The position numbers were made by a program, and so were the translations under genes. The notes below the pieces were generated by a model, which did no database searches, was not told the DNA's origin, and saw only the letters and a program-made list of their open reading frames with translations. This document shows, piece after piece, positions 25,352-35,231 of a stretch of DNA of 64,000 nt. Origin of the DNA: Rhizobium sp. SG_E_25_P2 (lineage in GTDB: Bacteria; Pseudomonadota; Alphaproteobacteria; Rhizobiales; Rhizobiaceae); assembly GCF_029892285.1 (NCBI RefSeq), contig NZ_JARXVM010000007.1, forward strand, positions 177,136-241,135. The letters run 5' to 3'. Position 1 is the first letter of the stretch. Each line of letters opens with the position of its first letter.

Positions 25352-26587
25352 TCAGTTTATCCTCTTGGCGATTGCGCTTTCATACCAGGCCGTGAGCAGT
25401 TTGCGCTCTTCGGGCGAAATATCGGTGACGTTTCCTGGCGGCATGGCGTGGCTGCGACCGGCCTGCAGATAGATCTCGCGGGCATGCATGGCGATGCGGT
25501 TATCCGTATCCAGCATCACCTGTTTGGGCGGAAACACCACGCCGTCCCAGACGGGCTCGGCGGCGTGGCACATCGAACAGCGCGACGACACGGTTTCCAC
25601 CACCTGGGCGAAATGCGCATCGTTGCGGAATTTCTCGAACACCGGCGACAGTTTGGCGTCCTCCTCGCCTGTCAACACCTTCGGAACCGTCGACAGCCAC
25701 ATGATCAGCACGAAGAGCAGGATCGTCACCAGCCAGGTCCAGTGCGGATGGCCCTTGCGGGCATGCACGGTGTTGAACCAGTGGCGGATCGACACGCCCA
25801 TCAGGAAGACGAGGCCGGCGATGATCCAGCTATACTGCGTGGCGAAGGCCAGCGGATAGTGGTTCGACAGCATGAAGAAGATCACCGGCAGCGTCAGGTA
25901 ATTGTTGTGCAGCGAGCGCTGCTTGGCGATCACGCCATATTTCGGATCGGCGGCGCGGCCGGCCTTGAGATCAGCCACCACGATTTTCTGGTTGGGAATG
26001 ATGATGAAGAACACATTGGCCGACATGATCGTGGCGGTGAAAGCGCCAAGATGCAGGAAGGCGGCGCGGCCGGTGAAGATCTGCATATAGCCCCAGGCCA
26101 TCGCCACCAGGAGCACGAACAGGATCGCCATCAGGCCCCAGGTGTGCTTGCCCAGCGGCGACTTGCACAGGGCGTCGTAACAGAGCCAGCCGATCGACAG
26201 TGAGCCCATCGAGATCAGGATCGCGACCCAGTTGGGCACGTCGAGAAGATGGCGGTCTATGAGGAAGAGATCGGCGCCGCCATAATAGACCACCGCCAGC
26301 ATGGCGAAGCCGGAGAGCCAGGTCGTATAGCTTTCCCATTTGTGCCAGGTCAGATGCTCGGGCATCTCCTTGGGCGCCACCAGATATTTCTGCATCTGGT
26401 AGAAGCCGCCGCCATGAACCTGCCATTCCTCGCCATAGACGCCGTCCGGCAGTCCGGGCCGCTTGACCAGACCGAGATCGACGGCGATGTAGAAGAAGGA
26501 CGAGCCGATCCAGGCGATCGCCGCGACGACATGCAGCCAGCGCACAGCAAATGCCAACCATTCCCAGGCCATGGCGTAATCGTACAT
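25352..26587 (-). CDS. puuD: membrane urate oxidase-cytochrome c fusion (PuuD)
   Basis: A 411-aa inner-membrane protein with about eight helices (starting WEWLAFAVRWLHVVAAIAWI) and a C-terminal cytochrome c domain with heme motif CSMCH (337-341) and a likely axial Met in HAMPPGNVT. PuuD oxidises urate to 5-hydroxyisourate and passes electrons to the respiratory chain instead of making H2O2. ATG 26587 follows AAGGGG; the frame extends upstream but those residues are unlike the family. Genes for the later steps (hydroxyisourate hydrolase, OHCU decarboxylase) are not in the window. Confidence 0.9.
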   Translation of the reverse strand: MYDYAMAWEWLAFAVRWLHVVAAIAWIGSSFFYIAVDLGLVKRPGLPDGVYGEEWQVHGGGFYQMQKYLVAPKEMPEHLTWHKWESYTTWLSGFAMLAVVYYGGADLFLIDRHLLDVPNWVAILISMGSLSIGWLCYDALCKSPLGKHTWGLMAILFVLLVAMAWGYMQIFTGRAAFLHLGAFTATIMSANVFFIIIPNQKIVVADLKAGRAADPKYGVIAKQRSLHNNYLTLPVIFFMLSNHYPLAFATQYSWIIAGLVFLMGVSIRHWFNTVHARKGHPHWTWLVTILLFVLIMWLSTVPKVLTGEEDAKLSPVFEKFRNDAHFAQVVETVSSRCSMCHAAEPVWDGVVFPPKQVMLDTDNRIAMHAREIYLQAGRSHAMPPGNVTDISPEERKLLTAWYESAIAKRIN

Positions 26588-26841
26588 TCCAATCCCCTTG
26601 TTTTTTCGACTCGCAACTTTGCAGAAGAGCGGGCGTCCTGAAAAGGGCCGATGATGCAGCGCACAGAAATTAGCGGAAGAAGGTTCTATTTTCATCCGCA
26701 TGACGACCCGCGCTACGCCGCTGGAGGTCAGCAGCAGGGACCGACGATGCCGCTTGTCTGGCCCGATATCTCGCGATAGCCTCAGATTTAGAAAACCGTC
26801 ATATCGCAAAGACAGGCGGCGAATTGGGGTCTGGGGGAAGC

Positions 26842-27927
26842 ATGACGTCTCTAAGAAGAATTGGCCTGGCGCTGTTGTTGAGCCTGGGCATGGCGCAAAC
26901 CGCGCGCGCCGAAGACCCGTCGATCGATCTGAAGCTGTTCGGCAAGCAGGAAATCGAGGGCGGCCTGAGCGTCTGTCATCTGGCCTTCTGGCAACGCAAC
27001 AAGAACCCTGACAGCGACCAATACGCTTATATCCTCTACATGCCCTATGACAGCGAGGGCAAACCGACCCAGGCGCGGATCGAGATCGGCAAGGAGAAGA
27101 TTGCTCTTGCGGAGACGGCGCGCGGCGATATCCATCTCCCCTCGCGGCTCGGCTATCGCCTTTATTCCAGCGACGATGAAGCCACTCATGTCATCCTGCA
27201 CATCATGGAAGCCTCGGAAGAAGGATCTCTCATCACCGTCGACAGAGCCCGTGTTACGGTGGTGCGGAATGATCTGCCGCCTTTCGTCGCGAGCGCCAAG
27301 GGTGTGATCGGCTGCCCCGGATCGTCATCCGCAGCGGCGACGGCCACACAGGATGCGCCGGCTGCGGAAAGTGCGCCGCCCACAGCGCCCGCGCTTGCCT
27401 ATGCCGGACCGGACGGACTTCCCATCGGCGCGGCGAAACTTCTCGCCTCGACCAATGACGTGCCGGCCGCAGTCCGCAAGGAGATCGCCACTTACGCGCC
27501 TGACCAATGCAGCGACCCAGAAACACTCGCTTATCCCGGCCAACGCTACCAGCTTTCGGAAAGCTCCATACTCTGGGAAGTCCCCTGCTTCCTCGGCGCC
27601 TATCAGGGCTCAAGCGTCTTCGCCATTACCCAGGACCCGCCCGGCGACTGGGCGACGCTGCTCAGCCTGCCCAATCCGCCGGCGCTCGAAGGTGAAAACA
27701 ATGTCCAGATGATGAGCGCCGACGTGAAGCCGGAGCGCGGCCTGTTCATATCGACCGAACTCGGCAGCGGCGGCGGCGATTGCGGCGTCTATCGCGTCTT
27801 CAGGCTGATGGATGCGCCGGGCGAGACTTTGGAATTCCAGCTGATGGAATATCGCGAGAAGGTGAATTGCGACGGCGTGGTAACCGATCCGCCGTCCTGG
27901 CCGCTACAATTCAGCGCCTCCAACTGA
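26842..27927 (+). CDS. exported DUF1176-family protein
   Basis: A 361-aa protein with signal peptide MTSLRRIGLALLLSLGMAQT (cleavage near ARA). The N-terminal half resembles an invasion-associated-locus-B-like fold (VCHLAFWQR, IGKEKIAL). A Pro/Ala linker (about 155-180) follows. The C-terminal half has DUF1176 features: YAPDQCSDPE, ILWEVPCFLGAYQGS, ELGSGGGDCGVYRVFRL and VNCDGV. Two disulfides are likely. Function unknown. GGGGGAAG precedes ATG 26842. Confidence 0.65.
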   Translation: MTSLRRIGLALLLSLGMAQTARAEDPSIDLKLFGKQEIEGGLSVCHLAFWQRNKNPDSDQYAYILYMPYDSEGKPTQARIEIGKEKIALAETARGDIHLPSRLGYRLYSSDDEATHVILHIMEASEEGSLITVDRARVTVVRNDLPPFVASAKGVIGCPGSSSAAATATQDAPAAESAPPTAPALAYAGPDGLPIGAAKLLASTNDVPAAVRKEIATYAPDQCSDPETLAYPGQRYQLSESSILWEVPCFLGAYQGSSVFAITQDPPGDWATLLSLPNPPALEGENNVQMMSADVKPERGLFISTELGSGGGDCGVYRVFRLMDAPGETLEFQLMEYREKVNCDGVVTDPPSWPLQFSASN

Positions 27928-27936
27928 GGCATCGCA

Positions 27937-28524
27937 TCAGGCGTCGACAAGATCCAGCAGACGTTGCGCCTCGTTATTGCCGGGATCAAGCTTGAGCGCG
28001 CGCCGGCCGAGATCGGCGGCGCGAGGTTCGTCGCGGCAGGCGATGCAGATCGAGCCCAGCTCCGTGAGCGCGGCGAGACTGTCTGGCTCCAGCGCCAGCG
28101 CCGCCTCCAGCGCTTCGCGCGCCTTCCAGATCTTGCCGGCCCGAAACAGGGCGCGGCCCAGTTGGATCGCATGGTCGGCAACACCGGGCTCCAGCCGCGC
28201 CGCATTCTCGAAATGCGCGGCGGCGGCGACGTAATTCTGGTTGCGGAGATGGATCGCGCCGATCCGGGCGTTGAGCAGCCCCACTTCGACGCCGAGGCTG
28301 AGCGTTTGCGAAAACAGATCGGCAGCCTCGTTGATCTGACCAAGTCGCAGGAACAGTTCGGCGATATTGAACGACGCCTGATGCGCGGTCGCGACTAGTT
28401 GATCGCCCCGGGCGCGGTCATCGGCCAGCATCGGCGCGTCGCGGCGCTTGGCGAAGTCGAGCGCCGCCTCGACGAGCGGCGCCAGTTTGTCGCGTTGGGC
28501 GCGGACAGCGTCGATATGGTTCAT
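27937..28524 (-). CDS. tetratricopeptide-repeat protein
   Basis: About 195 aa with three to four TPR units: ASFNIAELFLRLGQINEAAD, IGAIHLRNQNYVAAAAHFE, QLGRALFRAGKIWKAREALE and ELGSICIACRDEPRAAD. No signal peptide. ATG 28524 follows AGGA; ATG 28539 is possible. TPR proteins are binding scaffolds; nothing shows the partner. It lies 54 bases downstream of xdhC on the same strand and may be the distal gene of that operon. Confidence 0.82.
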   Translation of the reverse strand: MNHIDAVRAQRDKLAPLVEAALDFAKRRDAPMLADDRARGDQLVATAHQASFNIAELFLRLGQINEAADLFSQTLSLGVEVGLLNARIGAIHLRNQNYVAAAAHFENAARLEPGVADHAIQLGRALFRAGKIWKAREALEAALALEPDSLAALTELGSICIACRDEPRAADLGRRALKLDPGNNEAQRLLDLVDA

Positions 28525-28578
28525 TCCGTTTTCCTGCATGGCTAGTGCCGAGCTTTGACGTTCGAGACTTGCCCGAGC

Positions 28579-29385
28579 CTATTGCCTCGTTTTGGAGTGT
28601 GTCGGCGAAAGCAGCCTTTCCAGCAGTTCCGCCGCCACCAGCGCCGCGATCACCTCCGGCCGCTTGTCACGCAGCCGCTCGCCGCCGATCGGCAGGATGA
28701 GCCTGTTCATGAGGTCGGGGCCATAGCCTGAGTCGCGCAGATAGGAGGCGAAGACGCCGCGTTTGGTCTTTGAGCCGATCATGCCGACATAAGCAAGATC
28801 ATCGCGCAGCAAGGCTTCAGATCCGATCAGGAAATCCAGCGCGTGGTCATGAGTAAGTATGACAGCCGCTCCACCCGGCAGGATCGCCGCCACAGCTTCT
28901 TCCGGCATGGCCAGCAACCGCCTGTTCACGCCGGGATCGAGGAGAGCGAGTTCTTCGGCCCGGTTCTCGATGACTGTCAGTCGAAATGGCAAGGGCTCAA
29001 GCGCCCGCGCCAGGGCCCGGCCGACATGGCCCGCCCCAAACAGATAAACATCGGTCGCGCCTGCAGCCTGGCGGGTGAGCCGCGCATCGACCTCATCCCG
29101 AAGCGCCTGATCCAGCCGTCTGAGCCTCAGCGACACGCGTCCGCCGCAGCACTGTCCCGTATCAGGGCCGAGGGTAAACTCCAGGCGCTCTTCGATCCGC
29201 CCATCAGCCAGCATGGCGCGGGCGAGATCGATGGCGTCGAATTCCAGATGCCCGCCGCCAACGGTGCCCTGCACGGATGACGCGCCCACCAGCATGAAGG
29301 CGCCCGCCTCGCGCGGCGTCGAGCCCTTGGCGGTGACGACCTCGACGAGCACGAGATCGCCGTCGGGAAGATCCGTGGAGATCAT
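28579..29385 (-). CDS. xdhC: xanthine dehydrogenase accessory protein XdhC
   Basis: A 268-aa protein needed to insert sulfurated molybdenum cofactor into xanthine dehydrogenase. TAKGSTPREAGAFMLV and GTVGGGHLE mark the N-terminal XdhC/CoxI domain; DTGQCCGGRV holds the conserved Cys pair; VYLFGAGHVGRALA starts the C-terminal Rossmann domain, followed by THDHALD and YVGMIGSKTKR. ATG 29385 lies 6 bases after the xdhB stop. Confidence 0.93.
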   Translation of the reverse strand: MISTDLPDGDLVLVEVVTAKGSTPREAGAFMLVGASSVQGTVGGGHLEFDAIDLARAMLADGRIEERLEFTLGPDTGQCCGGRVSLRLRRLDQALRDEVDARLTRQAAGATDVYLFGAGHVGRALARALEPLPFRLTVIENRAEELALLDPGVNRRLLAMPEEAVAAILPGGAAVILTHDHALDFLIGSEALLRDDLAYVGMIGSKTKRGVFASYLRDSGYGPDLMNRLILPIGGERLRDKRPEVIAALVAAELLERLLSPTHSKTRQ

Positions 29386-29391
29386 CAATGA

Positions 29392-31728
29392 TCAGGCCTT
29401 CCGCATCCGCTCCACCGCCATCAGCACGCGCTCCGGCGTCGCCGGCGCATCGAGCTGCGGGCAGCGCTTGTAGTCGCCGACCGACGCCACCGCCATCGAC
29501 AGCGCTTCCAGCACGGAGACGCCCAGCATGAAGGGCGGCTCGCCCACCGCCTTGGAGCGACCGATGGTCATTTCACGGTTCTCGGACCATTCGGCCAGGT
29601 TCACGTTGAAAATGGCGGGACGGTCGGAGGCAAGCGGGATCTTGTAGGTTGACGGCGCATGCGTCCGGAGGCGTCCCTTGCCGTCCCACCACAATTCTTC
29701 GGTGGTCAGCCAGCCCATGCCCTGCACGAAAGCGCCTTCCACCTGGCCCTTGTCGATGGCCGGGTTCAGCGACTTGCCGACATCATGGAGAATATCGGTG
29801 CGGTCGATGATGTATTCGCCGGTCAGCGTGTCGATCGACACTTCCGAGCAGGACGCGCCATAAGCGTAGTAGAAGAACGGCCGACCCATGCCCTTGGCGC
29901 GATCCCAATGGATCTTCGGCGTCTTGTAGAAGCCTGCGGCCGACAGATGCACGCGCGCCATATAGGCCTGCTTGATGAAGGTCGGGAACGGGATCTCCTC
30001 ATCGCCCACCCGCACGCGATTGGGCAGGAACTCGACGGAGGCCGCCGGCACGCCCCATTTCTCCGCCGCGAAGGAATAGAGACGATCCTTCAGCTGGCGC
30101 ACGGCGTCATAGGCGGCCATGCCGTTGAGATCGGACCCCGAGGACGCCGCCGTGGCCGAGGTGTTGGGCACCTTGCCGGTGGTGGTGGCGGTGATCTTGA
30201 CCCGCTCAATATCGATCTGGAATTCGTCGGCGATCACCTGGGCGACCTTGGTGTAGAGGCCCTGCCCCATTTCCGTGCCGCCGTGATTGAGATGAACAGA
30301 GCCATCCTGATAGATATGCACCAGCGCGCCGGCCTGATTATAGGGCGTGAAGGTGAAGGAGATGCCGAATTTCACCGGCGTCAGCGCGATGCCCTTGCGG
30401 ATGATCCGTGAGGTGTTGTTGAACTCGATTATCGCGGCGCGACGCGCCTGATAATCGGCGTTGGTCTCCAGCTCATCCACGATGCGGTGGATGACATTGT
30501 CCTCGACCTTCTGGTGGTACGGCGTCAGGCAGCGCTCATCGCCCTCGATGGCGTAGAAATTCTTCTTGCGGATTTCGAGCGGGTCCTTGCCGAGCGCATA
30601 GGCCACTTCCTCGATGAGGCGTTCGGCGCCCACCAGTCCCTGCGGACCGCCGAAGCCGCGAAAGGCGGTGTTGGAGACCGTGTTGGTCTTCAGCGGCTCC
30701 GAGGTCAGCAGCACGTCGGGATAGAAATAGGCGTTGTCGGCGTGAAACAGAGCGCGATCCGTCACAGGACCCGAAAGGTCGGCGGCGAAACCGCAGCGGG
30801 CGGCGTAATTGGCCTTCACCGCGAGGATATTGCCGTCGTCATCGAAGCCGGTTTCATACTCGACGAGGAAATCATGCCGCTTACCGGTCATGGTCATGTC
30901 TTCGTCGCGGTCGGGACGGAATTTCACGGCGCGCCTGAGCTTACGTGCGGCGATTGCGGCGAGTGCGGCAAACTGGTTGCCCTGCGTTTCCTTACCGCCG
31001 AAGCCGCCGCCCATGCGCCGGGTCATCACGGTGATGGCGTGGTTCGGCACATGCAGGATGGTCGCCACCATATGCTGCACTTCCGACGGATGCTGGGTGG
31101 AGGACCAAATGGTCATCTCGTCGTCTTCGCCAGGAATGGCGAGCGCGATATGGCTTTCGAGATAGAAATGCTCCTGTCCGCCGATGCGCATCTGCCCCTT
31201 GAGGCGTCGCGGCGCCTTTTCGAGGCTTGATACGGCGTCGCCGCGCTTCAGCGTCATCGGCTTGGTCACCATGGGAAAGTCGAGCGCGCGCGCATCGACG
31301 ATATCGGTGGCATGCGGCAGGTCGCGATAGGTGAAACGGGCCTTGCGGGCCGCCGCGCGGGCGATCTCGCGCGTCTCCGCCGCCACGGCGAAGGCCATCT
31401 GGCCGTGGAATTCGACTTTCTTTTCAGCCAGAAGCGGCTCGTCGCCGGTGTGCCCGGGACCGATGTCGTTATGGCCGGGAATATCCTTATGTGTCAGCAC
31501 AAGCTTGACGCCCGGCGTCGCCTCGACCTCCGACAGGTCCATTTCGAGGATTTCGGCATGGGCGCGGTCGGTGAGACCCGCCGCCATATGCAACGTGCCC
31601 TCGGGCGCCTGCATGTCGTCGATATAATCGGCCTCGCCAGTGACATGCTTGTGGGCGCTGTCATGTCGGCGATCCCGATGCATCGAGCCGGAGATTTCGG
31701 ATTTGAAGGTCATGTCGATCTTGTTCAT
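29392..31728 (-). CDS. xdhB: xanthine dehydrogenase, molybdenum-binding subunit
   Basis: A 778-aa catalytic subunit. It binds the molybdopterin cofactor and oxidises hypoxanthine and xanthine to urate. Landmarks: RRMGGGFGGKE, FRGFGGPQG, GGTEMGQGLYTK, and the catalytic glutamate E730 in KAVGEPPFML. It overlaps xdhA by 4 bases (ATGA), so the stop of xdhA and start of xdhB are coupled, and xdhC follows 6 bases later. Length matches two-subunit bacterial XDHs. Confidence 0.96.
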   Translation of the reverse strand: MNKIDMTFKSEISGSMHRDRRHDSAHKHVTGEADYIDDMQAPEGTLHMAAGLTDRAHAEILEMDLSEVEATPGVKLVLTHKDIPGHNDIGPGHTGDEPLLAEKKVEFHGQMAFAVAAETREIARAAARKARFTYRDLPHATDIVDARALDFPMVTKPMTLKRGDAVSSLEKAPRRLKGQMRIGGQEHFYLESHIALAIPGEDDEMTIWSSTQHPSEVQHMVATILHVPNHAITVMTRRMGGGFGGKETQGNQFAALAAIAARKLRRAVKFRPDRDEDMTMTGKRHDFLVEYETGFDDDGNILAVKANYAARCGFAADLSGPVTDRALFHADNAYFYPDVLLTSEPLKTNTVSNTAFRGFGGPQGLVGAERLIEEVAYALGKDPLEIRKKNFYAIEGDERCLTPYHQKVEDNVIHRIVDELETNADYQARRAAIIEFNNTSRIIRKGIALTPVKFGISFTFTPYNQAGALVHIYQDGSVHLNHGGTEMGQGLYTKVAQVIADEFQIDIERVKITATTTGKVPNTSATAASSGSDLNGMAAYDAVRQLKDRLYSFAAEKWGVPAASVEFLPNRVRVGDEEIPFPTFIKQAYMARVHLSAAGFYKTPKIHWDRAKGMGRPFFYYAYGASCSEVSIDTLTGEYIIDRTDILHDVGKSLNPAIDKGQVEGAFVQGMGWLTTEELWWDGKGRLRTHAPSTYKIPLASDRPAIFNVNLAEWSENREMTIGRSKAVGEPPFMLGVSVLEALSMAVASVGDYKRCPQLDAPATPERVLMAVERMRKA

Positions 31729-33203
31729 CGGGAGCCTCCCGCGACGCGGCGAACAAGCTCGGCTTTCTCGCCCTGCGTTTCCAGATAAAAGCGCGTCAAC
31801 AGATTACGCGCCGTGGTCATGCGATACTCCGCGCTCGCGCGCCAATCGCTGAGCGGCGAAAAGTCCTCTTCCATCAAGGCTGCGGCAGCCAGCACATTGA
31901 CTTCGGTCCATTCTTGGCCCGACAACGCCGCCTCGACCGCCGCCGCCCGCTTGGGCGTGCCGGCCATGCCGCCAAAGGCGAGTCTGATCTCGGCTACCTT
32001 GCCATCGCCATTGAGCCGCAGGAAAAACGCCCCGAGCACCGCGGTGATATCCTCGTCGCGGCGCTTGGAGAGTTTGTAGACCGAGAAATGCCCGTCCTCT
32101 GGCAGATCGGGAACGCTGACGCTTTCGACGAATTCGTGCCTCTGGCGATCCTGCTTGCCGTAATCGATGAAGAAATCTTCGAGCGCGACGGTGCGCGGCC
32201 CCTCGCGCGACGCCAAAGTGACGCTGGCGCCGAGCGCAATCAGCGCCGGCGGCGTATCGCCGATCGGCGAGCCATTGGCGATATTGCCGCCGATCGTGCC
32301 CATATTGCGCACCTGTTCACCGCCAATGCGCGGCAGGAGTTTGCCAAAGGCAGGATGCGATGTGGAGATAGCCGAAAGCGCCTGCGCATAGGTGACGCCA
32401 GCGCCGATGCGCGTCGCGCCATCCTTGTGTTCGATGGTCTGTAGCGCGTCCAATCCGCCGATAAACACAACCGGATTGATGGGCCGCATCTGCTTGGTCA
32501 CCCAGAGCCCGACATCGGTGGAGCCGGCGACGATGGTGGCGTGCGGACGGCGCGCGAGGTAATCTGCGAGTTCAGCCGTGGTCGAGGGAATGAAGAATGC
32601 GTCGTCGCCGGTGACGACCTCGACCGAACCCGACGCCTTGATCGCGGTCAGGTCTTCCGTCACCCGATGACGCGTCGCTTCGATGGGATCGAAGACGTCG
32701 GCGGGCCTGAGTCGCGCCGCCTGCTCCGCCGCCTTCACGATAGGCTCGTAACCGGTGCAACGACAGAGATTGCCCTGCAGCGCCTGTTCGATGCGGGCGC
32801 GGGACGGATTGTCTTCCGACAGCCACAGGCCATAGAGCGACATCACGAAACCGGGCGTGCAGAAGCCGCATTGCGAGCCGTGACAATCGACCAGCGCCTG
32901 CTGGATCGGATTGAGCATGCCCTCTGGGCTCTTGAGATGCTCCACCGTCACCACATGGGTGGCGTCAAGCGATCCCATAAAGCGGATGCAGGCATTGACG
33001 CTTTCATAGACGAGACGCCCCTGCGAGAGACGACCGACCAGCACTGTGCAGGCGCCGCAATCGCCTTCGGCGCAGCCTTCCTTGCTTCCGGTCAACCGCC
33101 GATCCAGTCTCAGCCAGTCGAGTAGCGTCAAACGCGGCGAGATTCCCCCGAGTTCGACCGTTTCACCATTTAGAAGGAAGCGGATTGTGGTGCGTGAAGT
33201 CAT
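31725..33203 (-). CDS. xdhA: xanthine dehydrogenase, Fe-S/FAD subunit
   Basis: A 492-aa subunit. Plant-type [2Fe-2S] cluster ligands C44/C49/C52/C72 (GCAEGDCGAC), second cluster ligands C112/C115/C147/C149 (QCGFC, LCRC), then a FAD-binding domain (about 195-370, with VAGSTDVGLW and MGTIGGNIANGSPIGD) and a CO_deh_flav_C domain to about 480. It carries electrons from the Mo site to NAD+. First gene of the operon; its upstream region is shared with the divergent glycerol kinase gene. Confidence 0.96.
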   Translation of the reverse strand: MTSRTTIRFLLNGETVELGGISPRLTLLDWLRLDRRLTGSKEGCAEGDCGACTVLVGRLSQGRLVYESVNACIRFMGSLDATHVVTVEHLKSPEGMLNPIQQALVDCHGSQCGFCTPGFVMSLYGLWLSEDNPSRARIEQALQGNLCRCTGYEPIVKAAEQAARLRPADVFDPIEATRHRVTEDLTAIKASGSVEVVTGDDAFFIPSTTAELADYLARRPHATIVAGSTDVGLWVTKQMRPINPVVFIGGLDALQTIEHKDGATRIGAGVTYAQALSAISTSHPAFGKLLPRIGGEQVRNMGTIGGNIANGSPIGDTPPALIALGASVTLASREGPRTVALEDFFIDYGKQDRQRHEFVESVSVPDLPEDGHFSVYKLSKRRDEDITAVLGAFFLRLNGDGKVAEIRLAFGGMAGTPKRAAAVEAALSGQEWTEVNVLAAAALMEEDFSPLSDWRASAEYRMTTARNLLTRFYLETQGEKAELVRRVAGGSR

Positions 33204-33274
33204 GATGCCGCCAGTCGCGATTTGAACCTAACGTGACAGCCTGTGCGCAGATGCACAAAAGCGCAAGAGTCAAT

Positions 33275-33301
33275 TTTGATCGCGTTTACCTTTTGGTCAA
33301 A
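33275..33301. promoter_or_regulatory. imperfect inverted repeat upstream of xdhA
   Basis: TTTGATC (33275-33281) and GGTCAAA (33295-33301) match at 6 of 7 positions with a 13-base spacer, about 70 bases before the xdhA start and 100 before glpK. It could be a regulator site for either divergent gene. No regulator gene is adjacent. Confidence 0.3.
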
Positions 33302-33400
33302 CTCGGCCGGGCGCGTGGAAGTGGAAGGCGCGTTTGTTTTCCTTTGACTTTCGTTTTGAGTTCAGATTGAAAATTGGGAAAAAGCGGATGGGAGGATCCA

Positions 33401-34891
33401 ATGAGCGGATATATTCTGGCGATCGACCAGGGCACCACGTCGAGCCGGGCGATCGTCTTCAATGGCGACATGAAAGCCGTGGCGCGCGGCCAGAAGGAAT
33501 TCACCCAGTTTTTCCCGCAATCGGGCTGGGTGGAGCATGATCCCGAAGAGATCTGGGAATCGACGCTCTGGTCGGTGCGCACCGCGCTCGCTGAGAGCGG
33601 CCTTGAGGCCTCCGACATCTCGGCGATCGGCATCACCAACCAGCGCGAGACGGTGGTGGTCTGGGATCGCGCCACCGGCAAGGCGATCCACAACGCCATT
33701 GTCTGGCAGGACCGCCGCACCGCAAAATTCTGCGAGGACCTGAAGGCATCGGGCCACGAGCCGCTGTTCACCGAAAAGACCGGCCTGCTCCTCGACCCCT
33801 ATTTCTCCGGCACCAAGCTTTCCTGGCTGCTCAGCCATGTCGAGGGCGCGCGTGACAGGGCGAAAAAAGGCGAACTCTGCTTCGGCACCGTCGACGCCTT
33901 CCTGCTCTGGCGGTTGACCGGCGGCAAGAGCTTCCTGACCGACGCCACCAACGCCTCACGCACGCTGATCTACAACATCGCCGACAATGCCTGGGATGAG
34001 GAACTGCTCGGCCTGCTCGACATTCCCGCCGCCATGCTGCCGGAAGTCCGCGATTGCGCGAGCGACTTCGGCGTGACCACGCCGGATCTCTTCGGCGCGG
34101 AAATCCCCGTTCTCGGCATGGCGGGCGACCAGCAGGCGGCGACCATCGGTCAGGCCTGCTTCAAGCCGGGCATGCTGAAATCCACCTATGGCACCGGCTG
34201 CTTCGCGCTGCTCAACACCGGCGCCGACCGCGTGCCGTCGAAAAACCGTCTCCTCACCACCATCGCCTATCGCCTAGACGGCAAGACCACTTATGCGCTG
34301 GAAGGCTCGATCTTCATCGCCGGCGCCGCCGTGCAATGGCTGCGCGATGGATTGAAGATCATCAAATCCGCCGGCGAAACCGCCGAACTCGCCGAAAGCG
34401 CCGATCCCAACCAGCAGGTCTATCTGGTGCCCGCCTTCACCGGCCTCGGCGCGCCCTGGTGGGACGCCGAAGCGCGCGGCGCGATCTATGGCCTGACGCG
34501 CAATTCAGGCCCCGCCGAATTCGCCCGCGCCGCGCTGGAAAGCGTCTGCTACCAGACCCGCGACCTGCTCGACGCCATGCATAAGGACTGGCAGACCGAC
34601 GGCAAGGAAACGGTTCTGCGCGTCGACGGCGGCATGGTCGCCTCCGACTGGACCATGCAGGCGCTCGCCGACATTCTCGATGCGCCCGTCGACCGGCCGC
34701 AGATCCTCGAAACCACCGCGCTCGGCGCCGCCTGGCTCGCCGGCTCCCGCGCCGGCGTTTGGCCCGACATGGCCGGCTTCTCCTCCTCCTGGGCGCTCGA
34801 CCGCCAGTTCACGCCTGAGATGGACGATGCGACCCGCAAGGCCAAGGTCGAGGGATGGAACAAGGCGGTGAGGAAGACGCTGGAGGAGTGA
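33401..34891 (+). CDS. glpK: glycerol kinase
   Basis: A 496-aa FGGY-family kinase that phosphorylates glycerol to sn-glycerol 3-phosphate. N-terminal [12 protein letters not shown] (phosphate binding), [24 protein letters not shown], and [13 protein letters not shown] / [12 protein letters not shown] in the second domain are GlpK signatures. Length is standard. ATG 33401 follows GGGAGGATCC. There is no glpF or glpD beside it, so it seems monocistronic. Confidence 0.95.
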   Translation: MSGYILAIDQGTTSSRAIVFNGDMKAVARGQKEFTQFFPQSGWVEHDPEEIWESTLWSVRTALAESGLEASDISAIGITNQRETVVVWDRATGKAIHNAIVWQDRRTAKFCEDLKASGHEPLFTEKTGLLLDPYFSGTKLSWLLSHVEGARDRAKKGELCFGTVDAFLLWRLTGGKSFLTDATNASRTLIYNIADNAWDEELLGLLDIPAAMLPEVRDCASDFGVTTPDLFGAEIPVLGMAGDQQAATIGQACFKPGMLKSTYGTGCFALLNTGADRVPSKNRLLTTIAYRLDGKTTYALEGSIFIAGAAVQWLRDGLKIIKSAGETAELAESADPNQQVYLVPAFTGLGAPWWDAEARGAIYGLTRNSGPAEFARAALESVCYQTRDLLDAMHKDWQTDGKETVLRVDGGMVASDWTMQALADILDAPVDRPQILETTALGAAWLAGSRAGVWPDMAGFSSSWALDRQFTPEMDDATRKAKVEGWNKAVRKTLEE

Positions 34892-34936
34892 CGCTTAAAC
34901 ATATTATCGTGCGATACCGCTACAGCCTCAGGGACT

Positions 34937-34975
34937 TTGCGAGAGGCTCGGAGCCTGATAGATTGTCAGTCTATC
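34937..34975 (+). promoter_or_regulatory. promoter and 19-bp palindromic operator of Phd/PIN module
   Basis: TTGCGA (34937-34942) and TAGATT (34959-34964), 16-base spacer, form a fair promoter. The -10 lies inside a near-perfect palindrome at 34957-34975 (GATAGA and TCTATC arms, 16 of 19 positions symmetrical), directly before the GGAGG of the antitoxin. This fits autorepression by the Phd antitoxin. Confidence 0.55.
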
Positions 34976-34985
34976 GGAGGCTGTC

Positions 34986-35231
34986 ATGACGGTGATGTCC
35001 GCACGCGAATTTGTCGAGAATGCAGAGCAGGCTGAAAAGCTGGCTGATCAGGGACCCGTGTTCATTACGCAGCATGGACAGAACGCCTATGTGTTGATGT
35101 CGCAAAGTGATTACGAGCGGCTGCAGCGCGCAGCACGGTCTATCCCGGCTCTATTGGCCATGGATGAAGATATCGATTTCGAACCCGAAAAAATGGATGA
35201 CAGCATCCTCAGGCCAGCCGAATTCGACTAA
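34986..35231 (+). CDS. Phd/YefM-type antitoxin
   Basis: An 81-aa protein. VMSAREFVENAEQAEKLADQ, then GPVFITQHGQNAYVLMSQSDY, is the Phd/YefM DNA-binding fold; the acidic C-terminus (AMDEDIDFEPEKMDD) is the toxin-binding tail. GGAGG is 6 bases before the ATG. Its TAA overlaps the toxin ATG by one base (TAATG). Confidence 0.9.
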   Translation: MTVMSAREFVENAEQAEKLADQGPVFITQHGQNAYVLMSQSDYERLQRAARSIPALLAMDEDIDFEPEKMDDSILRPAEFD